Notes under the pieces: generated by a model
The model's input: only the letters and a program-made list of their open reading frames with translations
Told to the model about the DNA's origin: nothing
Databases searched by the model: none
Shown: positions 25,470-33,167 of the stretch, piece by piece
Layout: each line of letters opens with the position of its first letter
Numbering within the stretch: the stretch's first letter is position 1
Program-made: the position numbers and the translations under genes
Assembly: GCA_041987545.1 (NCBI GenBank)
Contig: JBHIWH010000001.1
Location: 434,001 to 498,000, forward strand
Length of the DNA: 64,000 nucleotides
DNA from: JAJRXR01 sp041987545
Lineage (GTDB): Bacteria > Planctomycetota > Phycisphaerae > Phycisphaerales > UBA1924
Direction: 5' to 3'

Positions 25470-26183
25470 ATGGACGAGTCCGACGAGAGCCCGATCCGCG
25501 TGAACTTCGGTCGCGCGATGCCGGTCTTCCCGCTCGACCAGACGGTCCTGCTCCCCCAGCAGGTCATGCCCCTGCACATCTTCGAGCCCCGCTACGTCCA
25601 GATGGTCGAGCACGCGATCGACGGGGCGGGCCAGATCGCGATGGGCGTCTTCGCGGGCAGCCGCTGGAAGCAGGAGTACCACGGCGTCCCGCCCATCCGC
25701 CCGGCGGTCTGCGTCGGGCAGATCGTCCAGCACGAGCGCCTGCCCGACGGGCGGTACAACATCCTCCTCCAGGGCGTCTGCCGCGCCCAGGTCGTGGACG
25801 AGAACCCCCCCGACGAGGACCACCAGTACCGCACGGCCGTCCTCCAGCCCGTCGGCGAGACCGAGGACGGCGGGCCCGACCTCGACGACCTCCGCGACTG
25901 GCTCGACGAGGAGATCACCTCGGGCCCGCTCTCCCGGATGAGCGTCGCCGCCCAGGTCGTCGAGTACGTCCGCAACGAGGACGTGCCCACGCCTCTGGTC
26001 CTGGACCTGGTCGCCTTCGCGATGCTGACCGACCCGAGGATCCGCTACCGCCTGCTGGCCGAGGGCGACGCGCACGCGCGTGCCCGGCTGATCCGCGACG
26101 GGCTCGAGCACGTGGGCGACATGATCCGCCGCGCCGAGCAGCAGAAGCCCGAGGACTGGCCCAAGGGCATGAGCTGGAACTAG
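25470..26183 (+). CDS. LON N-terminal substrate-binding domain protein
   Basis: This 237-residue protein consists only of the LON substrate-binding (PUA-like) domain: MPVFPLDQTVLLPQQVMPLHIFEPRY with the conserved FPL...PG/QQ...PLHIFEPRY signature, a long beta region and a helical bundle. It lacks the AAA+ and protease parts of Lon, so it is a stand-alone member of the ycf/LonB-like group, of uncertain role. Start ATG 25470; GTG 25467 is an alternative. It is followed at 24 bases by queF. Confidence 0.88.
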   Translation: MDESDESPIRVNFGRAMPVFPLDQTVLLPQQVMPLHIFEPRYVQMVEHAIDGAGQIAMGVFAGSRWKQEYHGVPPIRPAVCVGQIVQHERLPDGRYNILLQGVCRAQVVDENPPDEDHQYRTAVLQPVGETEDGGPDLDDLRDWLDEEITSGPLSRMSVAAQVVEYVRNEDVPTPLVLDLVAFAMLTDPRIRYRLLAEGDAHARARLIRDGLEHVGDMIRRAEQQKPEDWPKGMSWN

Positions 26184-26207
26184 GACCCCTCCCCGGCGCC
26201 GCAACCT

Positions 26208-26591
26208 ATGCCCGACCAATCACTCCTCGAGACCTTCCCCACCCCCTCCGACACGCCCTTCGTGATCGAGCACGTGAACGAGGAGTTCACGAGCGTCTGC
26301 CCCAAGACCGGGCACCCGGACTTCGGCACGGTCACGGTCCGCTTCTGCCCCGCGCCCGCCAGCAAGGGTGGCACGTGCGTCGAGCTCAAGAGCCTCAAGC
26401 TGTACTTCCAGAGCTTCCGCAGCGAGGGCATCTTCTACGAGGCCGTCACCAATCAGGTCCGCGACGACCTCGTCGCCTGCATGAATCCCGCCTGGCTGCA
26501 GGTCGTCGCCGACTGGAGGGGCCGCGGCGGGATCCGCTCGACCATCCGCGCCGACCACGGCGACGTCCCCGCCCACTACCGCGGCGCCTGA
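26208..26591 (+). CDS. queF: NADPH-dependent 7-cyano-7-deazaguanine reductase
   Basis: This 127-residue type I (YkvM-like) QueF reduces preQ0 to preQ1 in queuosine synthesis for tRNA. The catalytic Cys is in VCPKTGHPDFG, the substrate Asp is within the same loop, and the NADPH-binding signature is ELKSLKLYFQSFR followed by GIFYEAVTN. Length matches the single-domain type. No other que genes are adjacent. It sits close behind the LON-domain gene and may share its transcript. Confidence 0.95.
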   Translation: MPDQSLLETFPTPSDTPFVIEHVNEEFTSVCPKTGHPDFGTVTVRFCPAPASKGGTCVELKSLKLYFQSFRSEGIFYEAVTNQVRDDLVACMNPAWLQVVADWRGRGGIRSTIRADHGDVPAHYRGA

Positions 26592-26600
26592 CCGATCGTC

Positions 26601-27233
26601 CTACGGGCACCCGCCCCCGAACAGCGTCAGGAACGCGAGCACGTCGCTGAAGTCGTAGACGCCCACCGGCTCGGCCAGGTCCGCGTCCTCTCCCCCCTTG
26701 GCGAACAGCGTCAGGAACTCGAGCACATCAGAAAAGTCCAGCGTGCCCAGGGGCGCGGCCAGGTCCGCCCCGTTGCACCCGCCCTTCGGCGCCGCCCCGC
26801 GCTCGTACGCGAATCCCCCGCCGAACACGCTCCCCGTCCACGACGTCACCCGGACGTCGATGTAGATGTCCTCGCTGATCAGGTGCACGACCATGGGCAC
26901 GTCCACCTCGCAGGGCGGGCACATCATGACCGCGTCCACCCAGTCCTCGAAGACAAGGCTCCCGATCTGATCGGTCGAGCCCAGCGCCCACGCCGTGTCC
27001 GCGGGCGAGCCGGTCGTGTACGCCGACTCCTGAGCGATGTTGAACAGGCCCGCGGTGTCCTTCCGCGTGATCCAGACGCTGTCCGTGATCCGGTCCTGGT
27101 TCTCTTCGAGCGTCCAGTCCGCGAAGTTGGGCTTCTCGAACGCGACGTCGTACCCCGACCAGATCTGCTGACCCAGGCAGGGCGCGGCGGCCGCCGCGAC
27201 GACGACACACACAATCGGGGCGATCCTGTTCAC
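26601..27233 (-). CDS. Exported GC-type dockerin domain-anchored protein
   Basis: The 210-residue product has a signal peptide (residues 1-21, cleaved after CLG) and a beta-rich body of about 130 residues. It ends with two tandem dockerin-like repeats (ADLAAPLGTLDFSDVLEFLT and ADLAEPVGVYDFSDVLAFLT) and a final GGGCP. This C-terminal module is the GC-type dockerin anchor described from Phycisphaerales; Asp residues in each repeat could bind calcium. The body shows no catalytic motif. GTG 27233 with GGGAGGAACGC upstream is a good start. Confidence 0.85.
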   Translation of the reverse strand: MNRIAPIVCVVVAAAAAPCLGQQIWSGYDVAFEKPNFADWTLEENQDRITDSVWITRKDTAGLFNIAQESAYTTGSPADTAWALGSTDQIGSLVFEDWVDAVMMCPPCEVDVPMVVHLISEDIYIDVRVTSWTGSVFGGGFAYERGAAPKGGCNGADLAAPLGTLDFSDVLEFLTLFAKGGEDADLAEPVGVYDFSDVLAFLTLFGGGCP

Positions 27234-27355
27234 GCGTTCCTCCCTGCCGTGCCAGTAGACCGGCCGGGGCCGCCGCGTTCAATGTCCGACCCCGGGTTCG
27301 CCCGTCACGCCCGCCCGGGGCGCGTCGTTACCGGCCCGTCTGGCCCCGGAGGGCC

Positions 27356-27361
27356 TACCCT
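27356..27361 (+). promoter_or_regulatory. Putative -10 box for leaderless HD-domain gene
   Basis: TACCCT ends 5 nt before ATG 27367, with no ribosome-binding site between. Confidence 0.4.
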
Positions 27362-27366
27362 CCCGG

Positions 27367-28371
27367 ATGCCAACCATGTCCGACACCGGCCGTCGCTTCA
27401 TCGCCGACATGAGCCCCTCCGAGCACGTTGAGGGCTGCTTCGCCATCATCAACGCCCAGATCGGCAAGAAGAAGAACGGCGAGCCCTACCTCCGCTGCCT
27501 CCTGGGCGACAAGACCGGCCAGTGCCCGGGCCGCAAGTGGTCCGTCGACGACGCCATGGCCCGCAAGCTCCCGCAAGACGGCTTCGTCTTCGTCGAGGGC
27601 GAGTCCCAGGCCTACCAGGGCGAGCTGCAGATCATCATCCACCGCCTCGAGCCCCACGAGCCCACGCCCGACCAGATGCGCGAGCTGCTGCCGGCGTCGG
27701 CCCGCGATCCCAAGGAGATGTTCGCCGAGGTCGTCGCCCTGCTGGACACCCTCGAGCACCCGGCCATGAAGGCCCTCGCCCAGACCTATTTGGCCGATGA
27801 GTTCCTGATGGACCAGTTCCGGTCCGCGCCCGCGGCCAAGACGATGCACCACGCCTACCTGGGCGGCCTGTGCGAGCACACGCTGAGCCTGCTCAAGCTC
27901 GCCGACGCCGTCTGCCCGCTCTACCCCAAGATCAACCGCGACATCGTGCTCATGGGCCTGTTCCTCCATGATCTCGGCAAGACCCGCGAGCTGGTCTACG
28001 ACAAGGGCTTTGCGTACTCCGACCGCGGCGAGCTGATCGGGCACATCGTCGAGGGCGCCATCATGCTCCACGACAAGGCCCAGCAGATGATGCACGAGAC
28101 GGGCACACGCATGCCCGCGGGCGCGCTCAACGTGCTCCAGCACATCATACTCTCGCACCACGGCATCCCCGAGTACGGCGCCGCCAAGATCCCGGCCACC
28201 CCCGAGGCCATCCTCGTCTCCATGCTCGACAACGTCGACGCCAAGACGACCATCGCCCTCGACGCCGCCCGCCCCGACCGGGCCAAGAACATGGACCTGG
28301 GCGGCGCCTTCACCGAACGCCAGTGGGCCCTGGACACGAAGCTGTACAGACCGGATCCGCTGGCGGAGTAG
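27367..28371 (+). CDS. YhaM-like 3'-5' exoribonuclease (OB + HD domains)
   Basis: The 334-residue protein has an N-terminal OB-fold (residues about 15-100: EGCFAIINAQIGKKKNGEPYL, then a C-P-G-R-K segment). An HD domain follows with metal-ligand patterns HHAYLGGLCEHTLSL, LFLHDLGKTRELV and LSHHGIPEYGA. This arrangement matches YhaM-family RNases that trim 3' ends, and it includes the long helix before the HD domain. Start ATG 27367; MSDTG at 27376 is an alternative. It is divergent from the dockerin-type gene. Confidence 0.88.
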   Translation: MPTMSDTGRRFIADMSPSEHVEGCFAIINAQIGKKKNGEPYLRCLLGDKTGQCPGRKWSVDDAMARKLPQDGFVFVEGESQAYQGELQIIIHRLEPHEPTPDQMRELLPASARDPKEMFAEVVALLDTLEHPAMKALAQTYLADEFLMDQFRSAPAAKTMHHAYLGGLCEHTLSLLKLADAVCPLYPKINRDIVLMGLFLHDLGKTRELVYDKGFAYSDRGELIGHIVEGAIMLHDKAQQMMHETGTRMPAGALNVLQHIILSHHGIPEYGAAKIPATPEAILVSMLDNVDAKTTIALDAARPDRAKNMDLGGAFTERQWALDTKLYRPDPLAE

Positions 28372-28401
28372 GCGTTGGCTGCGAAGCGCTCGGCATGGAC
28401 C

Positions 28402-28430
28402 TTGCGTGGATCCTCAGGCGGTGTTAGCCT
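28402..28430 (+). promoter_or_regulatory. Promoter of the second dockerin-type gene
   Basis: TTGCGT (28402-28407) and TAGCCT (28425-28430) are separated by 17 bases. A leader of about 55 nt carrying CAGGAGG follows. Confidence 0.45.
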
Positions 28431-28493
28431 CCATATGTTCGGGTCAGGGTTCAGACTTTCCGGCGTTCATTGCGCCGTGAACAGGAGGATCCC

Positions 28494-29438
28494 ATGGCCC
28501 GAGTTCGCCCCGCAGTCCTTGCGATTCATGCACTCTCACTGGCGGTTGCTTCGGCTGCCGGCCAGGACTTCGTTGCGATGGATGGCGTTGGCAAGCTGTA
28601 CAGCGGCGATCTGGCAGGCGCCAGTCTTGCTCTGCAGGGCACTGTCGAGGCCGGATGGGTCGCTCGCGGCGTCACGTTCTGCACCAACGAAAACCTCGCG
28701 TACCTCGGGAACGGGATTGAGGGCGAGGTCTGGATCACGAACAAGGAGAACACGACCTCGTCGCGACTGCTCGTGGTCCGGGACGCGCTGCCGATTTCGA
28801 ACTACTTCCACGCGAAGAGCATCGCCGCCGATGGCGCCGGGCGTCTCTACGTGTCGTACCTCACGTTCGAGTTCTCTGAGGAAGGCGCGTTCGGTGAGTA
28901 CGTGGCGGTATTCGATGAGCGCACAGGCGAACTACTTCATTGCCTCCCACTCGAGCACTCCAACGGGCTCACGCTTGTTCAGCATGTGAGCATGACCGTC
29001 GCCGACGACGGGATGATCTACTCCGTGAGCTACATGAACGACCTTTACCGCATCGACCCATCGACAGGCGTTGCCGACTGGCTCGCTTCTGTCGACAACG
29101 GTCGGCGTCACTGCATCGGATACCACGAGGGAGCACTCTATCTCTGCGCGTCCCACTACGGCCCGTTCTCGGTGTCCCGACTGAATCCGACCGATTGGTC
29201 CCTCGACGTCGTCGGCGTCTTCGCGGGATTGGGCTCTGCGGTCGGCTTTGAGTTTGTGTCCGGCACTCCGGCGGACCTGTCGGCGCCTTACGGTCGCCTT
29301 GATGCTGCCGACGCGCTGAACTTCATCGGCGCGTTCGAGGAGCGCCGTGAGTCGGCCGACCTCGTCCCGCCCTTCGGCCAGCACGACTACGCCGACGTCC
29401 TCGGCTTCATGGAGGCCTTCGAACGCGGCTACCCCTGA
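28494..29438 (+). CDS. Exported beta-propeller-like protein with GC-type dockerin end
   Basis: The 314-residue product starts at ATG 28494 after CAGGAGGATCCC. A signal peptide (residues 1-22, ending SAAG) precedes a body with repeated beta segments of YVSYLTFEF, YSVSYMNDLYRIDPSTG and LYLCASHYGPFSVSRLNP type, like blades of a propeller. The C-terminus carries the GC-type dockerin module (ADLSAPYGRLDAADALNFIG and ADLVPPFGQHDYADVLGFME). Base composition is visibly less GC-rich than most of the window, as is the intergenic region upstream. It is the second dockerin-type gene within 2.3 kb. Confidence 0.82.
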   Translation: MARVRPAVLAIHALSLAVASAAGQDFVAMDGVGKLYSGDLAGASLALQGTVEAGWVARGVTFCTNENLAYLGNGIEGEVWITNKENTTSSRLLVVRDALPISNYFHAKSIAADGAGRLYVSYLTFEFSEEGAFGEYVAVFDERTGELLHCLPLEHSNGLTLVQHVSMTVADDGMIYSVSYMNDLYRIDPSTGVADWLASVDNGRRHCIGYHEGALYLCASHYGPFSVSRLNPTDWSLDVVGVFAGLGSAVGFEFVSGTPADLSAPYGRLDAADALNFIGAFEERRESADLVPPFGQHDYADVLGFMEAFERGYP

Positions 29439-29782
29439 CACCCCGGTCTGGCCTGTGCCCACGTGGGACTCCCGCCCCCTGGCGGAACAAATCCTGCGCC
29501 TCCCGGGTTGACCGCCGCCGAGCGGGGGCAATCATCGTCCCCGGAGACATAGCCCGATGCAGCGTCTGAGCAACACATCCTGGCCACGCGACCGCCGAGA
29601 TATCGGCCGCGCGGCCGGTGCGCTCGGAGCGCCCTTCGGATTCGGCAATCACGCCGAACACCGATTTACGGCGTCCTAGACGCCCCGCGTCCGTTCTCCC
29701 TCGTCCATCCCGAGTCCGTCCGCCCGTGATCACCCCCAAGGCCACGCCGCGCCCACGCCCGGCCCGCCCCGGAGGCGACGCC
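29439..29782. other. Intergenic gap, no gene supported
   Basis: These 344 bases lie between a dockerin-type gene and a small gene, both on the plus strand. TTGACC at 29508-29513 could be a -35, but no good -10 follows at 16-18 bases. A GGAGGCGACG ribosome-binding site closes the gap. I see no RNA gene or repeat. A frame that extends the small gene upstream to 29618 is Arg/Pro-rich and looks non-coding. Confidence 0.5.
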
Positions 29783-30133
29783 ATGATCGAGATCCTGAAC
29801 AACGCCGTCGTGCGGATCGTCGCGCCCGAGGACATCGTCCCCGGCGACTACGTCATCGCGATGACCGACATCTTCGAGATCTTCCGCGGCCCCTGCGACG
29901 ACTCGGGCCCGGTCGCGGTGCGCCGTGTCGAGCTGACGGCATCGGATACGCCTCAGATCGTCCGGGTCGTGTCCGTCTACCTGCCGTTCGTCACGGTCCG
30001 GGACGCGCTGGGCGACCACTCGATCTTGGACACCAGGCGTGCGCGACTGGCCCGGGTCCCGCGTGAGCACGCCAGGTTCGTGCGCCGGGCGATCCGTGCC
30101 GACAAGCGGCGTGAGCAGCGGCGCAACTCCTGA
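29783..30133 (+). CDS. Small hypothetical protein
   Basis: The 116-residue protein starts at ATG 29783 (GGAGGCGACGCC upstream). Its first half is an alternating strand-turn pattern (MIEILNNAVVRIVAPEDIVPGDYVIAM, VELTASDTPQIVRVVSVYLPFVTVRD) with a GDYV turn. The last 40 residues are a strongly basic helix with many Arg. There is no signal or membrane segment. The basic tail could bind nucleic acid; this is inference. I do not recognise the family. A strong terminator follows. Confidence 0.72.
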   Translation: MIEILNNAVVRIVAPEDIVPGDYVIAMTDIFEIFRGPCDDSGPVAVRRVELTASDTPQIVRVVSVYLPFVTVRDALGDHSILDTRRARLARVPREHARFVRRAIRADKRREQRRNS

Positions 30134-30151
30134 AGGACCGCCTCTCTCCCC

Positions 30152-30192
30152 GGCCCCCGCCCGGCGCCCCGCGCCGGCGCGGGGGCCTTTCT
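30152..30192 (+). terminator. Rho-independent terminator
   Basis: Two nested perfect arms (GGCCCCCGC with GCGGGGGCC, and CCGGCGC with GCGCCGG) form a 16-bp stem with one bulged C and a CCC loop, followed by TTTCT. It closes the transcript of the small gene ending at 30133. Confidence 0.85.
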
Positions 30193-30204
30193 ACGCGCCC
30201 GCCA

Positions 30205-30984
30205 TCAGGGGTAGTCCTGCCGCGTCGGTCGGATCACCAGGTCGTTCACGTGCACCGCCGCCGGCTGCGTGACGACGAAACCGACCGCCCGCGCCACGTC
30301 CGACGGCTCGAGCACCGGGCCGACCTTGTCCATGAACTCGCCGAACTTCTCCGGGTCGTACCCCGCCACGCCCTGAAACTCGCTCCTCACGATCCCCGGC
30401 TCGACCAGCGTGACGCGCACGCCCCTGGGCCCGACCTCCCGCCGCAGCGCCTCGGCCAGCGAGTGCACCGCGAATTTCGTCGAGCCGTACATCGAGCTGA
30501 AGGGCGAGATGTGCCGCCCCACGTTCGAGCCCAGCACGACGATGTCCCGCGCGTGCATCGTCCAGTCGCCCTTGCCGGCCTCGGCGACCATCCGCGCCGC
30601 GGCCTCACGCATCAGCCGCGCCGCTCCGAACACGTTCGTTCGGTACATCTGCTCCCACTGGGCCGTGTCCGAGTCGGTCAGGCTCCCGGCCAGCCCACGC
30701 CCCGCGTTGACCACGACTAGGTCGACCTCGGCGTCGAACCGCTCGCGGGCCGTGTCCAGCATCCGCGCGACCACGCCCTCGTCGGCCGCGTCGCCCGCGA
30801 CGACGGCGACGTCGCCCCGCTTCTTCGGGTCCAGTTCCTCGGCCAGCGCCCGCAGCTTCTCTTCACGCCGCGCGTTCAGCACGACCGACGCGCCGAGCCG
30901 CACCAGCTCACGCGCGATCGCCTCCCCGATCCCCGCGCTCGCCCCTGTCACGACCGCCGAACGAAACCTGAGTGGGTCAACCAT
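30205..30984 (-). CDS. Short-chain dehydrogenase/reductase
   Basis: This 259-residue Rossmann-fold oxidoreductase binds NAD(P)H through VVTGASAGIGEAIA near residue 12, with an Arg pair after the second strand (LNARREEK) favouring NADP. The NNAG position is VNAG, the catalytic triad is S in VLGSNVGRH, Y in SSMYGSTK and the following K. VEPGIVRSEF follows. The substrate is unknown. ATG 30984 has no ribosome-binding site; TACGCT ends 6 nt before it. Convergent with the small gene upstream of the terminator. Confidence 0.9.
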   Translation of the reverse strand: MVDPLRFRSAVVTGASAGIGEAIARELVRLGASVVLNARREEKLRALAEELDPKKRGDVAVVAGDAADEGVVARMLDTARERFDAEVDLVVVNAGRGLAGSLTDSDTAQWEQMYRTNVFGAARLMREAAARMVAEAGKGDWTMHARDIVVLGSNVGRHISPFSSMYGSTKFAVHSLAEALRREVGPRGVRVTLVEPGIVRSEFQGVAGYDPEKFGEFMDKVGPVLEPSDVARAVGFVVTQPAAVHVNDLVIRPTRQDYP

Positions 30985-30990
30985 GGGTCA

Positions 30991-30996
30991 AGCGTA
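30991..30996 (-). promoter_or_regulatory. Putative -10 box for leaderless SDR transcript
   Basis: TACGCT on the minus strand ends 6 nt before the ATG. The spacer TGACCC is identical to that before the GGT gene. Confidence 0.45.
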
Positions 30997-31111
30997 GCGG
31001 CGGGCGCACGCGATCGGCCCGGGGGGCACGCGCCCTCCGGGCCGGACCGCGTCGCCGCGGGAGGGTCGAATCACCCGCGCCGCGCGTGACGAGCCGTGGG
31101 GATTGCCCGTC

Positions 31112-31750
31112 TCAGTCGTCCGAGGCGTCCTCGTCCTGCACCCACGAGTCGACGGCGTCCTGGTCCACCTCGAAGACGTTCCCGTCCTCGTCGATGAACG
31201 CGCCGCCCTTGCCCTCGCCGGCGCCCTCGCGGACGCGGACCACGGCCTTCTGGCCCGGGTTGGTCTTGACCGTCGGCGCGATGCCGTTGTCGAGGATCAC
31301 GGTGGACGTCCCGCCCGTGGGAGACTCGACGTCCACGGTGACTTCCTTGTTCTCGCCGTTCTCGATCATGTTGATGCCGTAGACGGTGCCGTCCTCCATC
31401 TGCCAGCTGCCCGCCGCGCCCTCGGGCGTGTCCAGCAGCTCGACCTGGTACTCGCTCCCGTCGTCGGTGATGATCGTCGCACGACGGCTCATCACCTGAT
31501 GCGTCACCGCCGCCGCCAGCCCGCCGGCGCCCAGGACGCCCGCCGCGATCAGCGCGACGGCGCCGCGGCTCAGGCCCGACCGTGTTCCGTTCGACATGGA
31601 TTGCTCCTTCAGGAAATGCTCGACCCTGGGGTTGGTGTCCGGTCCGGGCCAGGCGCCCGGGCTGGCGGCCCGAAGCATCCGCTCCAGCCGCGCGTCGCCG
31701 AGCTGCCCGCCCGTGTGCTGTTCGGTCTGTCGTCCGTCGTCGCGTGTCAT
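31112..31750 (-). CDS. Single-pass membrane partner of ECF sigma factor (putative anti-sigma)
   Basis: The 212-residue protein overlaps the end of the ECF sigma gene by four bases (ATGA), so it is translationally coupled to it. It has a polar N-terminal cytoplasmic region of about 60 residues, one membrane helix at about 63-84, and an exterior region of about 125 residues rich in beta strands with Asp/Glu turns (TIITDDGSEYQVELLD, YGINMIENGENKEVTVDV, AFIDEDGNVFEVD). This layout fits an anti-sigma factor. There is no HxxxCxxC zinc motif, so it is not a ZAS-type anti-sigma. The function is inferred from position and topology only. Confidence 0.75.
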   Translation of the reverse strand: MTRDDGRQTEQHTGGQLGDARLERMLRAASPGAWPGPDTNPRVEHFLKEQSMSNGTRSGLSRGAVALIAAGVLGAGGLAAAVTHQVMSRRATIITDDGSEYQVELLDTPEGAAGSWQMEDGTVYGINMIENGENKEVTVDVESPTGGTSTVILDNGIAPTVKTNPGQKAVVRVREGAGEGKGGAFIDEDGNVFEVDQDAVDSWVQDEDASDD

Positions 31751-32337
31751 CGCGTCGTCTCCCGTCGACCCAGTTCTGCCTTCAGCGCCTCTCTGGCCCG
31801 GGCGAGGCGCGACTTGACCGTTCCCTCGGGCACGCCCAGCACCTGGGCGGCGCCCGCGACCGTCATCGACTCGAAGTACACGAGCGTCAGCACGTCCTGG
31901 CGCCCCTGCGAGAGCGCCCGGATCGCCGCCCGGACTTCCTCGCCGGCGCTCTCGTCGCGCGGTGTCCGGCCATTCGGCGTCGCGCCCGTCTCGACCTCAC
32001 GCCGCCGCCGCGACCGCCTCGCCCACCGGTGGGCCTCGTGGATCGCGATCCGCATCAGCCACGCCCGGAACGGCGCCCCCGTGTGCCGGTACCGCCCGAT
32101 CGCGTGGTACGCGTTGATGAACGTCTGCGCCGCCAGGTCCTCGGCCGCGTGCTCGTCGCCCGTCCGCCGATACAGCATCCCGGCGACCGCCCGGTAGTGC
32201 GCCCTGTACAGGGCCCCGAACGCCTCCGGGTCGTGCCGGGCTTGGTCGATCAGCGCCCGCTCGCCCCGCCCGCTCGTCGGGGCTTCGTCGAGCCGATCCG
32301 CCGCCGGGATGGACAGAGACGCCGAGGTCACACCCAT
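31747..32337 (-). CDS. ECF-type RNA polymerase sigma factor
   Basis: This 196-residue group IV sigma factor has region 2 (YRAHYRAVAGMLYRRTGDEHAAEDLAAQTFINAY, with DLAAQTF in the core-binding helix) and a region 2.4 segment RAWLMRIAIHEA. Region 4 follows (LSQGRQDVLTLVYFESMTVAGAA) with its helix-turn-helix GVPEGTVKSRLARARE. The start ATG 32337 has only a weak upstream site. In the 105-base gap before it two GGAAC elements occur (near 32360 and 32390 on the minus strand), the classic ECF -35 core, which would fit autoregulation. It is followed by the coupled membrane protein. Confidence 0.92.
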   Translation of the reverse strand: MGVTSASLSIPAADRLDEAPTSGRGERALIDQARHDPEAFGALYRAHYRAVAGMLYRRTGDEHAAEDLAAQTFINAYHAIGRYRHTGAPFRAWLMRIAIHEAHRWARRSRRRREVETGATPNGRTPRDESAGEEVRAAIRALSQGRQDVLTLVYFESMTVAGAAQVLGVPEGTVKSRLARAREALKAELGRRETTR

Positions 32338-32442
32338 TCAAAGGCCCGCCGCGGCCCCCGGGTTCCCCGGCGCCAAAGAAAATCGCGCCCGGCGGCGACG
32401 TTCCAGAGCCCGGGACCGCCCAGCTTCACGCCCCGCCGCGGC

Positions 32443-33078
32443 TCACCCCGCGACCATCGCGAACGCCGCCAGCAGCTCCCGCGCGATCTGGGCGCACCGC
32501 TCGTTGTACGCCTCGGCCTCCCGCTCCGTCCCGTCCGCCGCCTTCGGGTCCTCGTACCGCAGCGCGATCCGGGCATCCGCGCCCGGCACAATCGGGCACG
32601 CCGCGTCCGCCGACGCGCACGTCATCACCGCCGCGAACCCCGCATCCGGGTTCGGCTCCCCATCAACAAACTTGCTGAAGCACTCGACGCCTGCGTCCGC
32701 CCCGCCCCACCGCACGCGCACCCTCGGGTTCTCGCCGGCGTCCCGTTCGACGCCGAACCCCGCCCGCTCGACCGCGTCGATCGCCCGCGGGTTGAACGCC
32801 GTCACCTCGGTCCCGCCCGACCAGGAGCGCACGCCCTCGACCGCGTGCCACGCCGCCGCGGCGTGAGCCCAGACCTGCGCCATCTGGCTCCGCCGCGAGT
32901 TGTGCGTGCACACGAAGATCAACTCCGCCCGCCCGCCCGCGTCGCGCGAGCCGCGCACGTACGACGCCAGCTCGCCCAACACCTCGCGCCGAGCCGCCGG
33001 GATCTCCCCCGCCTCCTCGGTCCGCCGTTCGATGTACCGCCCGAGGTCGGGGCAGAATCCGGCTCGGCGCTCGTTCAT
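32443..33078 (-). CDS. Low-molecular-weight tyrosine phosphatase fold protein (arsenate reductase-like)
   Basis: The 211-residue protein has the P-loop IFVCTHNSRRSQMAQ (C-x5-R) near residue 55, as in LMW protein-tyrosine phosphatases and thioredoxin-linked ArsC. An N-terminal extension of about 50 residues precedes it. Further cysteines lie in ECFSKF, MTCASADAACP and NERCAQ; the MTC...C spacing resembles the redox pair of ArsC. A late SYEDPKAADGT-type loop (RYEDPKAADGTE) matches the general acid Asp region. Either arsenate reduction or protein dephosphorylation is possible. No ars genes are adjacent. It is upstream of the sigma gene at a 105-base gap. Confidence 0.82.
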   Translation of the reverse strand: MNERRAGFCPDLGRYIERRTEEAGEIPAARREVLGELASYVRGSRDAGGRAELIFVCTHNSRRSQMAQVWAHAAAAWHAVEGVRSWSGGTEVTAFNPRAIDAVERAGFGVERDAGENPRVRVRWGGADAGVECFSKFVDGEPNPDAGFAAVMTCASADAACPIVPGADARIALRYEDPKAADGTEREAEAYNERCAQIARELLAAFAMVAG

Positions 33079-33111
33079 GGCGATCCCCCGCAGAACCCGT
33101 GTGCCCCCGTC

Positions 33112-33140
33112 TTGTGACGGGCGCTACGCGACGATAGCCT
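33112..33140 (+). promoter_or_regulatory. Promoter of the PEP-CTERM-like gene
   Basis: TTGTGA (33112-33117) and TAGCCT (33135-33140) are separated by 17 bases, followed by a short leader with GGAGGAGG. Confidence 0.5.
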
Positions 33141-33167
33141 CGGACGCGGTTGCGGAGGAGGTCGGCG

